A stretch of 64,000 nt of DNA from Falcatimonas sp. MSJ-15 (GCF_018918265.1 NZ_JAHLQC010000017.1:1-64000), one strand, 5' to 3'. Counted from the first letter of the stretch, positions 10,164 to 21,146 are shown. Made by a program: numbers and translations. The notes: generated by a model not told the origin, from the letters alone.

Positions 10164-12503
10164 ATGGTAAGAAAAGAATATACAGGTACTATTAATAAAA
10201 GAATGTCAGAATGTGAAATTAAAAACGATAAGATTGCATATGAAATATCTAAAGAGTGCATAGTTTTATTGAAGAATGATGGGATTCTTCCACTTGATAA
10301 GAATGAAAAATTAGCATTATTAGGATGTGGAGCAGATAGGACAGTTAAAGGCGGAATAGGTTCAGGTGATGTTAATAATCGTTATAATATATCAATCTAT
10401 AAAGGGATGAAGGATAAAGGGTTTAATATTATAAGTGAAGCATGGATTAAGGATTATGACGTGATATATGATAATGCAAGAAAAGAATGGAAAGATACTG
10501 TACTTAGTGAAGCTAAAAAAGTTAATAATCCATTTGATGCTTATGCAGAGAATCCTTTTGGAATGCCAGATGGAAGAATAATTACAGAGGAAGATATACA
10601 AGGTATTGATAAAGCGTTATATGTTATAAGCAGAATATCAGGAGAAGGACGAGACAGACGCAAGGAAAGAGGAGATTATTATCTGTCAAAAAAGGAAGAG
10701 GAAGATATAAAGTTTCTTGACAGTCATAATGTAAAGATTATCCTTGTTATTAATTCGGGCGGACCGGTTGAGATTACTGATATTATTGACATAACGCAGA
10801 ATATATCAGCAGTATTGTATATGTCACAGTTAGGACAGCAAGGTGGCAATGCTGTTGCAGATATTTTGTCAGGTGAGATTAATCCATCCGGTAGACTTAC
10901 ATCTACATGGGGAAGAAGATATAATGATTATCCTGGAGCAGCCACTTTTGGATACTTAGATGGTAATGTTACGGAAGATACTTATGATGAAGGAATATTT
11001 GTTGGATATAGATATTTTGATAAGATGCATATTACACCATTATATCCATTTGGTTTTGGATTGTCATATACAGAGTTTGATATACAGTTCATTGATATGA
11101 AGCATACAGATGAAACTATGCAATTGAAATTTAAAGTAACTAATATAGGTAATAGATATTCTGGTAAGGAAGTGATTCAAGTCTATGCAAAACTACCTTC
11201 TTATGGAGAAGAAAAGGAAGAAAAGAGACTTGTAGCATATGCTAAGACGGATGAACTAAAATGTAATGAATCGCAATATATAGTAGTAGCATTTACAGAA
11301 AAAGAGCTTGCATCTTATGATGAACGACAAAAAATATGGTACATACAAAATGGAAATTATGAGATTTACGTTGGTAATAGCAGTGATTCGCTTGATAAGA
11401 TATTCACATTGCAAAAAGATTATGAGATTATAGAAGATATATCAAAATGCCATAATGAAGTACAACAAGTGAAATCGGAAATTATCAATGAAATACCGGC
11501 AGAAGAACTTGTAGATCTGTTATATGGATATGTATCAGATAATGCAGGAACACTTGGTGCATCCGGAATAAGAGTTCCTGGTTCGGCAGGTGAGACTACA
11601 TCAAAATATCAAAAAGAATATGGTATACAACCACTTATAATGGCTGACGGACCTGCAGGAATTCGTCTGCATATGCAATATGAAGTAGACAGAATAAGTG
11701 GAGATGTATATGGTAAGAGCGTACTTGGAGCACTTGAGAATGGATATCTTGAGCCATTTGAACAACACGATAATACAGATGTATACTATCAATATTGTAC
11801 AGCGTTTCCGGTTGGCGTTGCTATTGCGCAGACATGGAATAGAGAATTGCAGGAAGCATTTGGAAAAGCAGTAGCAACAGAGATGCAGACATTTGGTATA
11901 CATCTGTGGCTTGCTCCAGGTATGAATATACAACGCAATCCGCTATGTGGTCGTAATTTTGAATACTATTCTGAAGATCCATATCTTACAGGTGAGACAG
12001 CACTTGCAGTAGTGAAAGGTGTTCAAAGCAAACATGGATGCGGAGCTACAATCAAACATTTTGCATGCAACAATCAGGAAGATAGTAGAATGGAAGTTAA
12101 TGTAAATGTATCTGAAAGAGCACTCAGAGAGATATATCTTAGAGGATTTGAGATTGTAGTGAAGAAAGGCAGTCCAAAAGCAGTGATGACATCATATAAT
12201 CTTATTAATGGTGAGCATACTGCCAATAGTAGATGGTTGTGCAATGATATCTTGAGAAAAGAATGGCAGTTTGATGGTGTTGTTATGTCGGACTGGAATA
12301 CAACTATTCCTGATAATGGTAGTAAATCATATATTTGTATTAAGGCAGGCAATGATCTTATTATGCCAGGTAATATAAAAGATAAAGAAGATATCTTAAA
12401 AGCTTATAGGGCGGGTAAGCTTAGTGAAGAAGAGATAAAGAGAAGTGCAGGCAGAATTATAAAACTAACATATGAATTAACTGAAAAATATGAAAACCTA
12501 TAG
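10164..12503 (+). CDS. GH3 beta-glucosidase with permuted domain order
   Basis: Cytoplasmic glycoside hydrolase, 779 residues from the ATG at 10164, chosen because GAGAGGA precedes it; a TTG at 10143 is less likely. The alpha/beta-sandwich domain that is normally second comes first (ECIVLLKNDGILPL near residue 26, then GEGRDR), a fibronectin-III-like domain follows (GKEVIQVYA), and the TIM barrel is last. The catalytic aspartate is in VMSDW (Asp about 710) and IKHFACNNQE carries substrate-binding residues. This reversed order is known from Ruminococcus albus and Butyrivibrio beta-glucosidases, so it is not an assembly fault. It closes the importer operon and would release glucose from the incoming beta-glucosides. 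Confidence 0.88.
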   Translation: MVRKEYTGTINKRMSECEIKNDKIAYEISKECIVLLKNDGILPLDKNEKLALLGCGADRTVKGGIGSGDVNNRYNISIYKGMKDKGFNIISEAWIKDYDVIYDNARKEWKDTVLSEAKKVNNPFDAYAENPFGMPDGRIITEEDIQGIDKALYVISRISGEGRDRRKERGDYYLSKKEEEDIKFLDSHNVKIILVINSGGPVEITDIIDITQNISAVLYMSQLGQQGGNAVADILSGEINPSGRLTSTWGRRYNDYPGAATFGYLDGNVTEDTYDEGIFVGYRYFDKMHITPLYPFGFGLSYTEFDIQFIDMKHTDETMQLKFKVTNIGNRYSGKEVIQVYAKLPSYGEEKEEKRLVAYAKTDELKCNESQYIVVAFTEKELASYDERQKIWYIQNGNYEIYVGNSSDSLDKIFTLQKDYEIIEDISKCHNEVQQVKSEIINEIPAEELVDLLYGYVSDNAGTLGASGIRVPGSAGETTSKYQKEYGIQPLIMADGPAGIRLHMQYEVDRISGDVYGKSVLGALENGYLEPFEQHDNTDVYYQYCTAFPVGVAIAQTWNRELQEAFGKAVATEMQTFGIHLWLAPGMNIQRNPLCGRNFEYYSEDPYLTGETALAVVKGVQSKHGCGATIKHFACNNQEDSRMEVNVNVSERALREIYLRGFEIVVKKGSPKAVMTSYNLINGEHTANSRWLCNDILRKEWQFDGVVMSDWNTTIPDNGSKSYICIKAGNDLIMPGNIKDKEDILKAYRAGKLSEEEIKRSAGRIIKLTYELTEKYENL

Positions 12504-12631
12504 GTGATTATTGTAAACTAAATATAAGAAACAAACGATATAACATATCATATATATTGTTTATGCTAATACTGTCATATTAGAAATGGAAAATTAAGAT
12601 GATAGTGAAGCATTTTTAGAATGAAAGGGTT

Positions 12632-14482
12632 ATGAAGTTTATGGGAGATTATTCGTTTGTTTTGGATGCAGCAGTACTGGTAGCATGCATTGTACTTATT
12701 ATTTTATCAAAGGCAACTTATACTAAAAAAACCAACAGATATAAATATTTTCTATCATCTATAATAAGCCTTATGATAGCGGCTTCGGCTAATGTATTCT
12801 ATCATGTATGTGTTAATGAAAGTTTTAAAAATGGTGTAATTGTATATATTGCAAAGATGGCATATTATATACCACTTATAACGGTACTTGCACTGTTTAA
12901 TCTATATGTGGCAGATCTTATAGAACTTGGAAGCAAGGCTTTTGAACGGTTTGTACTTGGCTCATATTCAGTATTTATCTTACTTACAATGATTGAACCA
13001 ATAACAACATTTGGATATAACATTGACAAAGAGGGTAATGTTGATTCTCCATATTATATTACAGTATTTGCAGCTGCATACGTAATGTATCTTATAATAC
13101 TTGCAATTAACTTATATGGACATAAGAATATTGTTGTAAAACGAATTGTAAATAGTGTGGCGATAGTATTTACTATATCTATTATAATTATATTAATACA
13201 GGCGATTTTTAAAGGAGATTCGTTTACATGCTTTGCATTCTTCCTTCCGATATTGGCAGTATTTGTATTGTTACATAGTAATTCATATGATGTTGATTTT
13301 GGTACACTTGATTTTAATGCCTTTGTAAGTTATTTTGGAGAGATTCTTCAGAAAAAAGAGGAAGTAGTTGTAGTAAATATATATGTTGAGAATTTTACAA
13401 CAGATATGTATATTAAGAAGAATAAGATAGCATTTCAGAAGTTTATAAATGATATAAAATATAATAATTTTGTATTCAAGATTACAGAAGACAGAATGAT
13501 ATTTATATACAAAAAATCTGAATTTGATGCAGAGCGTATAATGAATTGTTTTAACAAGTTACATGAAGAATATCAGCTTGATCAGAAGACAGTATTTACA
13601 ACTAATATAGAGATGTTTAAGAGTGCCTATGATTATCAGAATTTTTATGAATTCATTGAAACCAGAATGAAATATAATACATATAGAATGTGTAATGAAC
13701 AGGATATATATGCATATATTAATAATCAATATATCAAGCAGGAACTTAATGATATTGTAGAGAGAGGAGATCTTAATGATAAGAGAATTCTTGCATATTG
13801 TCAGCCGGTGCTTGATATTGCCAAGAATAGATATACATCAGCAGAAGCACTTATGCGATTAAAACTTGATAAGATTGGACTTGTATATCCGGATGTATTC
13901 ATTCCAATGGCAGAAGAATTCAAGTATATTCATAAACTTAGCCTTATAATACTCAATAAAGTATGTGCATATATAAGTGAGAATCCAAAGATAGAGCGAA
14001 TATCAGTTAACTTCTCTATAGATGAATTAAAGGATAGTAAGTTCTGTGATGATATAACAAGTGTAATCTCAAGATATGATATTGATTATGGAAAGATTGC
14101 GATAGAGATAACTGAGAGTAGAACACTTGATGATTTTGTCATTATAAAAGATAGAATAATAGCACTTAAAAAACTTGGATTCAAATTCTATCTAGATGAT
14201 TTTGGAACAGGATATTCTAATTTTGAACGAATTATGGGATTGCCAATCGATATTATCAAGTTTGACAGATCGCTTGTTATATTTGCAAAGGGTAATAATG
14301 AATCAAAATATATGATTAGTAATTTTGCCGATATCTTTAAGAGACTTGGATATGATATACTGTTTGAAGGAATTGAAGATGAGACTGATGAGGAGATGTG
14401 TCGCAAGATGAAAGCAGATTATCTTCAGGGATATAAGTACTCAAAGCCAATTCCTATTGAAGAACTTAACAGATTTTTGTAG
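12632..14482 (+). CDS. Membrane-bound EAL-domain c-di-GMP phosphodiesterase
   Basis: Membrane protein of 616 residues with about seven hydrophobic segments in residues 10-225, a degenerate middle part (about 225-360) in the place where a GGDEF domain would sit but without a GGDEF motif, and a C-terminal EAL domain. The catalytic residues are present: EAL at about 405 (AEALMRL), the Asn of SVNFS, EITES, DDFGTGYS, the Lys/Asp of IKFDRS, and the Glu of EGIED. It should therefore hydrolyse c-di-GMP. GAAAGGG precedes the ATG. The Dabb protein gene follows after 20 bases. What the membrane part senses is unknown. Confidence 0.85.
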   Translation: MKFMGDYSFVLDAAVLVACIVLIILSKATYTKKTNRYKYFLSSIISLMIAASANVFYHVCVNESFKNGVIVYIAKMAYYIPLITVLALFNLYVADLIELGSKAFERFVLGSYSVFILLTMIEPITTFGYNIDKEGNVDSPYYITVFAAAYVMYLIILAINLYGHKNIVVKRIVNSVAIVFTISIIIILIQAIFKGDSFTCFAFFLPILAVFVLLHSNSYDVDFGTLDFNAFVSYFGEILQKKEEVVVVNIYVENFTTDMYIKKNKIAFQKFINDIKYNNFVFKITEDRMIFIYKKSEFDAERIMNCFNKLHEEYQLDQKTVFTTNIEMFKSAYDYQNFYEFIETRMKYNTYRMCNEQDIYAYINNQYIKQELNDIVERGDLNDKRILAYCQPVLDIAKNRYTSAEALMRLKLDKIGLVYPDVFIPMAEEFKYIHKLSLIILNKVCAYISENPKIERISVNFSIDELKDSKFCDDITSVISRYDIDYGKIAIEITESRTLDDFVIIKDRIIALKKLGFKFYLDDFGTGYSNFERIMGLPIDIIKFDRSLVIFAKGNNESKYMISNFADIFKRLGYDILFEGIEDETDEEMCRKMKADYLQGYKYSKPIPIEELNRFL

Positions 14483-14502
14483 AAGAGAAGGAGACTTAAG
14501 AG

Positions 14503-14805
14503 ATGGTAAAGCATGTTATTTTATGGACACTAAAAGATGAATTTAGTGAGAGTGAAAAAGAAGAGATTAAAAAAGGTATAAAAGAAGGTCTTGAAGGATT
14601 AAAAGGTCAGATACCGGGACTTCTTGATATATCAGTAAGAACTGAATGCCTTAAGAGTTCAACAGTTGATGTAATGCTTGATACAACATTTGAAAGTGCA
14701 GAAGCATTAAAGAATTATTCAGTACATGAGAAGCATGTAGAAGTTGCTAATACAAAAGTAAGACCTTATACAGCTACAAGAGCATGTATGGATTACGAGA
14801 TATAA
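14503..14805 (+). CDS. Dabb (stress-responsive alpha/beta barrel) domain protein
   Basis: Small cytoplasmic protein, 100 residues, filling a single Dabb domain. It begins MVKHVILWTLKDEFSE, the typical opening with the conserved His near residue 4, and continues with the usual LKSSTVDVML and YSVHEKHVEVA segments. Related proteins form dimeric ferredoxin-like barrels, and their functions are mostly unknown. It is 20 bases after the EAL gene with its own AGAAGGAG site and before a strong terminator, so it is the last gene of that transcript. Confidence 0.8.
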   Translation: MVKHVILWTLKDEFSESEKEEIKKGIKEGLEGLKGQIPGLLDISVRTECLKSSTVDVMLDTTFESAEALKNYSVHEKHVEVANTKVRPYTATRACMDYEI

Positions 14806-14844
14806 TATAAAAAAGAATATAAAAAAGAGGAACACTTAAATGTT

Positions 14845-14907
14845 AAAAATACCGACCTTCCAAAAGTTAGATTTTTAGGTTTGACTTTTGGGGGCCGGTA
14901 TTTTTTT
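14845..14907 (+). terminator. Rho-independent terminator after the Dabb gene
   Basis: An imperfect inverted repeat pairs 14845-14867 (AAAAATACCG...AAAAGT) with 14884-14905 (ACTTTTGG...CGGTATTTTT), followed by a run of T. A second weaker hairpin (14978-14986 with 14995-15003) lies further on, before the end of the convergent chemotaxis gene. The stretch between them is a degenerate TACAA-rich repeat. Confidence 0.8.
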
Positions 14908-15030
14908 AATAGATTAAATGTTCCTTGTATTTGATTATGATATTATAACTACAATTTTACAACTATAATGCTACAGCTACAATGCCGCAAATATGGCGTT
15001 GTAATTATGATATTACAATAATGACATTAA

Positions 15031-17076
15031 TTACAGTTTGAACTGACCTATATATACTTTAAGTTCACTAGCTATATTATCAAGTTTCTTAGTATGATTT
15101 GCAATAGTTTCCATAGTATCATTAATCTCTGAAGCAGAAGCATTAACTTCTTCAGCGGCAGCTGCGGATTCTTCAGCAACAGATGCAATGTTCTCCATCT
15201 GGCTTACTACAGAATCTTTATTCTTAGTCATATTAGAATTGAGTTCATTAAGCTCATTCATACTCTTAATTATATCTGATATAAGATTTGACAGATTGTT
15301 GAATAATTCTTTTGTCTCATTAATTGAAGTCTGTTGTTCATTCTGAATTTTTTCACTTTCTATCATTGAACTTTCAGCAAGATGTGATTTGTCTGTAATC
15401 TCAGCAACGATTGCTTTAATCTCATCAGTTGAAGCTTTTGACTGTTCAGCAAGCTGGCGTATCTCGTCAGCGACAACAGCGAATCCTTTACCGGCTTCGC
15501 CGGCTCTTGCAGCTTCGATAGAAGCATTAAGTGAGAGCAGATTAGTCTGTGAAGTTATATCAGCTATTGCATCAGATATATAGTTAATCTTATCAATACT
15601 CTTAATCATCTCAGACATAACATCCATTGAAGTCTGTGATTTTTCACGACTAAGGCTGGATTTGCCTATAAGATGTTCAACAGTGCTTATACCCTGGTTA
15701 CTAAGTTCAGTAGCATTAGATGATACTGAGTGAAGTTTGTCTACATAGTTAACTGTCTCGGTAAGGCTGTCGCTTAATACATCAACCTCACTATTTGCGT
15801 TCTGTGTGCTTGAAGCTTGCTCAGAAGCACCAAGTGCAATATTATGAATTGCTTCAGTTACCTGTATCATAGAGTCTTTTGCTGTAGATGTTATATTGGT
15901 TATTCCAGAAGATGTATCAAGTAATACAGAAGCAAGATTTTTAAGGTTACTTATCAGCTCTGATATAGAAGCTACCATATCATTGAAGTCATTTTCAATT
16001 GTACCAAATTCATCATTATATTTTACATCAATTCTGGCGGAAAAATCACCATTTTTAACACTTGCAATAGCAGTCTGGACTTTTGAAAGTTCTTTAGTTA
16101 TAAGATATGCAATTAAAAATGCAATCAAAAAACCAATGATAACACTTATAACACCATTGATGAAGATAGAGCGTGTTATATTTGATACATCAGATGATAT
16201 CTCATTGTCACTTATGATGCCAACGAGATACCAACCAGTAATACTTTCAGACAGAACAGTTGCATTATTATTAATACCATTTTTATTAAATGAGTAATTA
16301 CCATCATTATTAACAGCTGTAGTCCAGAATGATAATTCATTAAGTGATGATGTAACGATATTATTATTGTCATTATTAATAAGGATGTTACCGGTATTAT
16401 CAGCAAGGATTACATAACCAGTCTGTAACAGATTGATTCCTGTAATATATTCTTCAAGCTGAGTAGCAGATATATCCATTGCAACAACACCAAGATTGAC
16501 ATCATTAACTTTAATCTCCTGTGATACTGTGATTATATTATCGCCTGTCTCATCATCTTTATAAGGTGTAGATATATAAGCAAAGACACCATTACGTTTC
16601 TCAGTACCGATGGCATTGATATACCATTCTTTACTTGTATTATCAACGTTCTCATATAATTCCTTGATACCTGTTGTCTTACCATCAACTTCTTCAAGAT
16701 GAGCAGTAATTAGATAACCTGATTTAGTGCTATAATAGCATCTTACTGGATTTTCAGTAACTTTAAGAGATGCTACAAGACTGTCTTGAATAGCTTTTAT
16801 ATTTGAATCAAAATTATCTTTCTCATCCTCATCTTCAAGATGTTTTATTTCATTTTTTCTGGTTAAAAGATCTACAGGAATACTTAATGACTTAAGATAG
16901 GTCTGAAATTGCTTTAATGTCTCATTTAGAGTCTGTGAACTTGTTATTGTCGCATTATTTTTAAGTGTTTTTTTGGAATTATAGGTTACGGTGGTAGCAG
17001 TAATGCTTATAACAATTATAAGCGTTGCCAGAAAACCAGCTAGTATTTTGAGCAAAAGTCCTCTTGATTTGTTCAT
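15031..17076 (-). CDS. Methyl-accepting chemotaxis protein
   Basis: Transmembrane chemoreceptor, 681 residues. It has an N-terminal membrane segment ([18 protein letters not shown]), a large extracellular Cache-type sensor at about residues 40-290 ([29 protein letters not shown]), a second membrane segment near 310-330, a HAMP domain, and a C-terminal signalling coiled coil. The conserved hairpin tip is exact: [20 protein letters not shown]. It signals to CheA/CheW to steer flagella. A GGAGGTA site lies before the start. The reverse complement of the upstream DNA has GTTCGATAT near 17140, which resembles a flagellar sigma -10 element, but a matching -35 was not found. The ligand is unknown; Cache domains of this type often bind small metabolites or amino acids. 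Confidence 0.92.
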   Translation of the reverse strand: MNKSRGLLLKILAGFLATLIIVISITATTVTYNSKKTLKNNATITSSQTLNETLKQFQTYLKSLSIPVDLLTRKNEIKHLEDEDEKDNFDSNIKAIQDSLVASLKVTENPVRCYYSTKSGYLITAHLEEVDGKTTGIKELYENVDNTSKEWYINAIGTEKRNGVFAYISTPYKDDETGDNIITVSQEIKVNDVNLGVVAMDISATQLEEYITGINLLQTGYVILADNTGNILINNDNNNIVTSSLNELSFWTTAVNNDGNYSFNKNGINNNATVLSESITGWYLVGIISDNEISSDVSNITRSIFINGVISVIIGFLIAFLIAYLITKELSKVQTAIASVKNGDFSARIDVKYNDEFGTIENDFNDMVASISELISNLKNLASVLLDTSSGITNITSTAKDSMIQVTEAIHNIALGASEQASSTQNANSEVDVLSDSLTETVNYVDKLHSVSSNATELSNQGISTVEHLIGKSSLSREKSQTSMDVMSEMIKSIDKINYISDAIADITSQTNLLSLNASIEAARAGEAGKGFAVVADEIRQLAEQSKASTDEIKAIVAEITDKSHLAESSMIESEKIQNEQQTSINETKELFNNLSNLISDIIKSMNELNELNSNMTKNKDSVVSQMENIASVAEESAAAAEEVNASASEINDTMETIANHTKKLDNIASELKVYIGQFKL

Positions 17077-17490
17077 TTATATACCTCCATTTATGATTAT
17101 GTCAATACGAGAGACTGACACATATTTTTATAAATAATATATCGAACTTAGTATAAGAAGATCATAGCAATATTAGGCAAAATGTGTCTATTATATATAA
17201 AAATACAATCTTGTACCAAGCGAACATAATCGATATAGTAAAAATGATACTTGTAAAAATTTGTATCTAAATAGATTGATAATAAATATCAGATGATGTA
17301 ATATTAATGTATTAAAGAATATCTGGCAATTATGAGATTAAGTTGTTTAAAGCTAGATGTTTTGTAATTGTTTGCGAAAAAGCAAGAAAATATATAAATA
17401 TTCTTTAAGCAAGACACACAGAAGATTTAGCTTCGTGTGTAGCTAATATGTAAGATTAGTAATAAGTAAAAAGAGGAGAAAAGGGAAGAT
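17077..17490. other. 414-base divergent intergenic region
   Basis: Separates the leftward chemoreceptor gene and the rightward M28 peptidase gene. It holds both promoters and a short hairpin (17414-17424 with 17431-17440) before the peptidase gene. No ORF, riboswitch or long repeat was recognised. Confidence 0.5.
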
Positions 17491-18768
17491 ATGATAAAGA
17501 TTGAAAAAGAATATCAATTATTAAAAGACTTAAGCTTTACAAGAGTAAGCACAACTAAAGAGGAAGAAAAAGCAGCGGATTTGATAATTGCAAGATTAAA
17601 AGCAGAAGGATTAGATGCTTATAAGGAAGAGTTTGAAGTAGATTCTTTTGATTCAGTCAGTTCACAGATAGAAGTTATAGAACCATTTCACAAGACATAT
17701 GATGTTACAACGTATGCTAATTCAGGAAGTACTGGGGAAGATGGACTCACAGGCGAATTATATTATTATGAGAGTGATAATGAAGTTAATCTAAAAGATG
17801 CAAAAGGTAAGATTGTATTAGTTAATGGAATGATGAGAAGAGATCCATACAAGAAGATAGTTAAAGCCGGTGCTATTGGATTTGTATCATTTAATGGTAA
17901 TGTTGATATTGAATATGATAAGACTGATATTGCAATAAAAGAGTTAAGAGAACCATTAAGAGAAGCAGGCGTTATTCCGGGTGTGAATATGAGAGTACAT
18001 GATGTTCTTGAGATGGTGAATAGTGGTGCGACAAAAGTTAAGTTTAATATTAATCAGCCTTTAAGTAAAGCGGTATCACATAATGTCATCTGCGATATCA
18101 AGGGAAGTGAAGATACCAAAGAGACAATAGTATTCACTGCACACTATGATTCAGTACCATATTCAACAGGTGCATACGATAATGCTACAGGAAGTGTGAG
18201 TCTATATGCAATGGCTATGTATTTTAAAGAGCATCAGCCAAAGCGTAATCTCAGATTCATATTCTGCGGAAGTGAAGAGAGAGGGCTTCTTGGAAGTAAA
18301 GCATATTGCAAGAATCATAATGAAGAACTTGAGAATATAGTAATGTGTATTAACATTGATATGATTGGTTCTATTCTTGGTAAGAGAATTGCAGTTGCAA
18401 CAGCAGATGAGAAACTTGTAACTTATACAGAGTATTTTGCTAATATGGCAGGATTCCCTATTGAAGCATCACAGGGAGTATATTCAAGCGATTCAACTCC
18501 ATTTGCAGATTGTGGAATTCCGGCTATATCATTTGCAAGAATAACACCACAGGGTGGAGGTTCAATTCATAGCAGATTTGACAGCATGAATATTCTTAAT
18601 GAACATTTTCTTGAAGAAGATACAGAATTTATCACAAGATATGCAGAAACATTCGCTAATGCTTATGTATTCCCGGTTAAGAAAGAGATGCCGGATAAGA
18701 TGAAAGAAGAACTTGATAAGTATCTTGGACGTGAAAAGGAAGATAAAAAAGAGTTAAAAGAAAAATAA
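17491..18768 (+). CDS. M28-family zinc aminopeptidase
   Basis: Metallopeptidase of 425 residues. The N-terminal ~180 residues carry a PA-like insert, and the zinc-binding core follows: AHYDSVPYSTGAYDNATG (His and bridging Asp), GSEERGLLGS (catalytic Glu pair), INIDMIG (Asp), and SIHSRFD near the end (last His). There is no signal peptide, so it probably trims peptides inside the cell. AGAGGAGAAAAGGG lies before the ATG. A Lys/Glu-rich tail closes the protein. The ABC exporter pair follows after 41 bases, so co-transcription is possible. The exact substrate cannot be read. Confidence 0.87.
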   Translation: MIKIEKEYQLLKDLSFTRVSTTKEEEKAADLIIARLKAEGLDAYKEEFEVDSFDSVSSQIEVIEPFHKTYDVTTYANSGSTGEDGLTGELYYYESDNEVNLKDAKGKIVLVNGMMRRDPYKKIVKAGAIGFVSFNGNVDIEYDKTDIAIKELREPLREAGVIPGVNMRVHDVLEMVNSGATKVKFNINQPLSKAVSHNVICDIKGSEDTKETIVFTAHYDSVPYSTGAYDNATGSVSLYAMAMYFKEHQPKRNLRFIFCGSEERGLLGSKAYCKNHNEELENIVMCINIDMIGSILGKRIAVATADEKLVTYTEYFANMAGFPIEASQGVYSSDSTPFADCGIPAISFARITPQGGGSIHSRFDSMNILNEHFLEEDTEFITRYAETFANAYVFPVKKEMPDKMKEELDKYLGREKEDKKELKEK

Positions 18769-18809
18769 TAACAGAGTGTGTTAGATTTAGTACGAGAGGA
18801 GATATAAAG

Positions 18810-19547
18810 ATGTTAAAAATTGAGCATTTAACGAAAAAATATGGAGATAAGACTGCAGTTAAAGACATCACTATCCATATAAAGTCAGGTGAGATATATG
18901 GATTCATCGGTCATAATGGAGCAGGTAAGACAACAACACTTAAATCAGTTGTTGGAATTCTTGATTTTGAAGAAGGGGATATATTAATTGATGGTGAATC
19001 TATCAAAGAGAAGCCATTAGAGTGTAAGAGAAAGATAGCATATATACCTGATAATCCGGATCTGTATGAGTTCATGAGTGGTATAAAATATCTCAACTTT
19101 ATAGCAGATGTATTTGGAGTAAGTGAAAGTGACAGACAGGAGAGAATCAGAAAATATGCAGATGCATTCGAACTTACATCAGATCTTGCACAGCCAATAG
19201 CATCATATTCACATGGTATGAAACAAAAACTTGCGATTATATCAGCATGGATACATGAGCCTAAACTCATTATTATGGATGAACCATTTGTCGGACTCGA
19301 TCCAAAGGCAACACATATTCTTAAGACTATGATGCGTGAATTATGCGATAAAGGCGGAGCAATATTTTTCTCAACCCATGTTCTTGAAGTCGCAGAAAAA
19401 CTGTGTGATAAAGTTGCAATAATTAAAAAAGGTGAGCTTATTCGCCAGGGAACAATGGAAGAAGTAAAAGGTGATGACAGTCTTGAAGAAGTATTTCTTG
19501 AACTTGAGGAAGAATCAGACAACTATAATGCATCAAAGGAGGTCTGA
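18810..19547 (+). CDS. ABC transporter ATP-binding protein (drug/lipid exporter type)
   Basis: ATPase subunit, 245 residues. Walker A is GHNGAGKTT near residue 35, the signature is SHGMKQK, Walker B is LIIMDEPFVGLD, and the switch His is in STH. The sequence belongs to the CcmA/NatA-type ATPases that work with ABC-2 membrane proteins. GAGGAG lies 8 bases before the ATG. The permease gene starts 3 bases after its stop, so the two form one transporter. The substrate is not evident. Confidence 0.9.
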   Translation: MLKIEHLTKKYGDKTAVKDITIHIKSGEIYGFIGHNGAGKTTTLKSVVGILDFEEGDILIDGESIKEKPLECKRKIAYIPDNPDLYEFMSGIKYLNFIADVFGVSESDRQERIRKYADAFELTSDLAQPIASYSHGMKQKLAIISAWIHEPKLIIMDEPFVGLDPKATHILKTMMRELCDKGGAIFFSTHVLEVAEKLCDKVAIIKKGELIRQGTMEEVKGDDSLEEVFLELEEESDNYNASKEV

Positions 19548-19550
19548 TTA

Positions 19551-21146
19551 ATGTTCGGAATATTATTAAAAAAAGAACTTATGGAGATCTTTCGTGCATA
19601 TTTCTATGATGCTAAAAAGAATAAAAAACGTTCTAAGACATCAACAATACTTTTTATATGTATGTATGTACTTATTATGGTAGGAGTTCTTGGCGGAATG
19701 TTTGGATATTTTGCGTGTAATATATGTGAACCATTCAGTATAGTAGGCATGGGATGGTTATATTTTCTTCTGATGAGTATGATAGCGATAGCACTTGGTG
19801 CATTTGGAAGTGTATTCAATACATTTTCATGTCTATATATGTCTAAAGATAATGATCTGTTATTATCTATGCCAATACCGGTAAGAACAATAATGGCAGC
19901 AAGGATGATGACAGTATATATTATGGGACTTATGTATTCTGCTGTTGTAATTATTCCGGCAGTAGTTATATATTGCGTAGTAAATACACCGAATGCAGTT
20001 GTTATAATTGGTGGAATTATGCTGACATTTATAATATCAATGATTGTATTAATACTCTCATGTGTGTTAGGTTTTGTAGTGGCAAAGATTAGTACTAAAC
20101 TTAAAAACAGAAGTTTTATTACAGTAATAGTCTCACTTGTATTTATAACATTGTATTATGTAATATATTTTAGAGCACAGGTTATAATACAGACATTAAT
20201 CAGTAATGCAACAGTATATGGCAGTAAGATAAAAGGTGAAGCATATATTGTATATATGTTTGGACGAATTGGTGAGGGTGATATTAAGGCAATTATAGGT
20301 ACGACAATTGTAATTGCGGCGTTATTTGCACTTACATATTATATAATGGCAAAAACTTTTATCGGTATTGTTACATCATCACCTAAGACTAAAAAAGTAG
20401 TATATAAGGAAAAAAAGACAGTTAAAAGAAGTATATCACAAGCATTGTTTTATAAAGAACTGGCAAGATTTACATCAAGTTCTGCTTATATGCTTAATTG
20501 TGGACTTGGAATAATTATGCTTATTATATGTGGTGGATTCATGGTAGTAAAAGCAGAACAGCTAAGAGCATTATTAGATGAAATTGCAACCAATGCAGGA
20601 AGTAGAATGGTTATTGTCGCAATAGTAGTGTGTGTTATAGCATCTATGAATGATATAGCAGAACCATCAGTATCGCTTGAAGGTAAGTCACTTTGGCTGT
20701 CACAGTCACTTCCGATAGATACATGGCAGATATTAAAAGCAAAACTTAGTGTGCATATAATCCTTACAACAGTACCATCAGTTATATGTATAATATGTGC
20801 AATGTATGTTGTAAAAGCTGATATTATTATGGATATACTGGCATTAATAATGGTTGTATTATATATAATTATAACAGCTATGTTTGATCTTATTATAGGA
20901 CTTAAGAGACCTAATCTTACATGGACTAATGAGACAACAGTAATTAAACAGAGTTTTGGAGTTATGATTGCTATGTTTGGAAGTTTTATATATGCATTGG
21001 CACAAGGCTTTATATATATAAATTTTGCCATGAATATACCAGCATGGATATATATGGTTCTTGATATACTATTTGGAATTATATTGGCAGGATTATTAGG
21101 TATGTGGCTAAAGAAACGTGGAACTAAGATATATAGAAGCCTTTAA
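19551..21146 (+). CDS. ABC-2 type exporter permease, about 530 residues
   Basis: Membrane subunit for the ATPase encoded just upstream, 531 residues with about twelve hydrophobic segments arranged as two halves and a soluble stretch near residues 275-305. It resembles the large exporter permeases of Firmicutes (MFGILLKKELMEIF opening, then LLSMPIPVRTIM, a conserved block of this family). An AGGAGG site overlaps the end of the ATPase gene. No neighbour shows what is moved. Confidence 0.8.
   Translation: MFGILLKKELMEIFRAYFYDAKKNKKRSKTSTILFICMYVLIMVGVLGGMFGYFACNICEPFSIVGMGWLYFLLMSMIAIALGAFGSVFNTFSCLYMSKDNDLLLSMPIPVRTIMAARMMTVYIMGLMYSAVVIIPAVVIYCVVNTPNAVVIIGGIMLTFIISMIVLILSCVLGFVVAKISTKLKNRSFITVIVSLVFITLYYVIYFRAQVIIQTLISNATVYGSKIKGEAYIVYMFGRIGEGDIKAIIGTTIVIAALFALTYYIMAKTFIGIVTSSPKTKKVVYKEKKTVKRSISQALFYKELARFTSSSAYMLNCGLGIIMLIICGGFMVVKAEQLRALLDEIATNAGSRMVIVAIVVCVIASMNDIAEPSVSLEGKSLWLSQSLPIDTWQILKAKLSVHIILTTVPSVICIICAMYVVKADIIMDILALIMVVLYIIITAMFDLIIGLKRPNLTWTNETTVIKQSFGVMIAMFGSFIYALAQGFIYINFAMNIPAWIYMVLDILFGIILAGLLGMWLKKRGTKIYRSL

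Noticed and set aside
14935..15030. Degenerate TACAA-rich stretch as a tandem repeat
   Set aside because: Units are too divergent and irregular to define a period.
17077..17490. c-di-GMP riboswitch before the chemoreceptor gene
   Set aside because: No conserved aptamer blocks were visible on either strand.
18911..19522. 203-codon minus-strand frame opposite the ABC ATPase
   Set aside because: It is the reverse-strand shadow of the ATPase gene, Ser-rich, with no start signal. The other long minus-strand frames inside plus-strand genes were dropped for the same reason.
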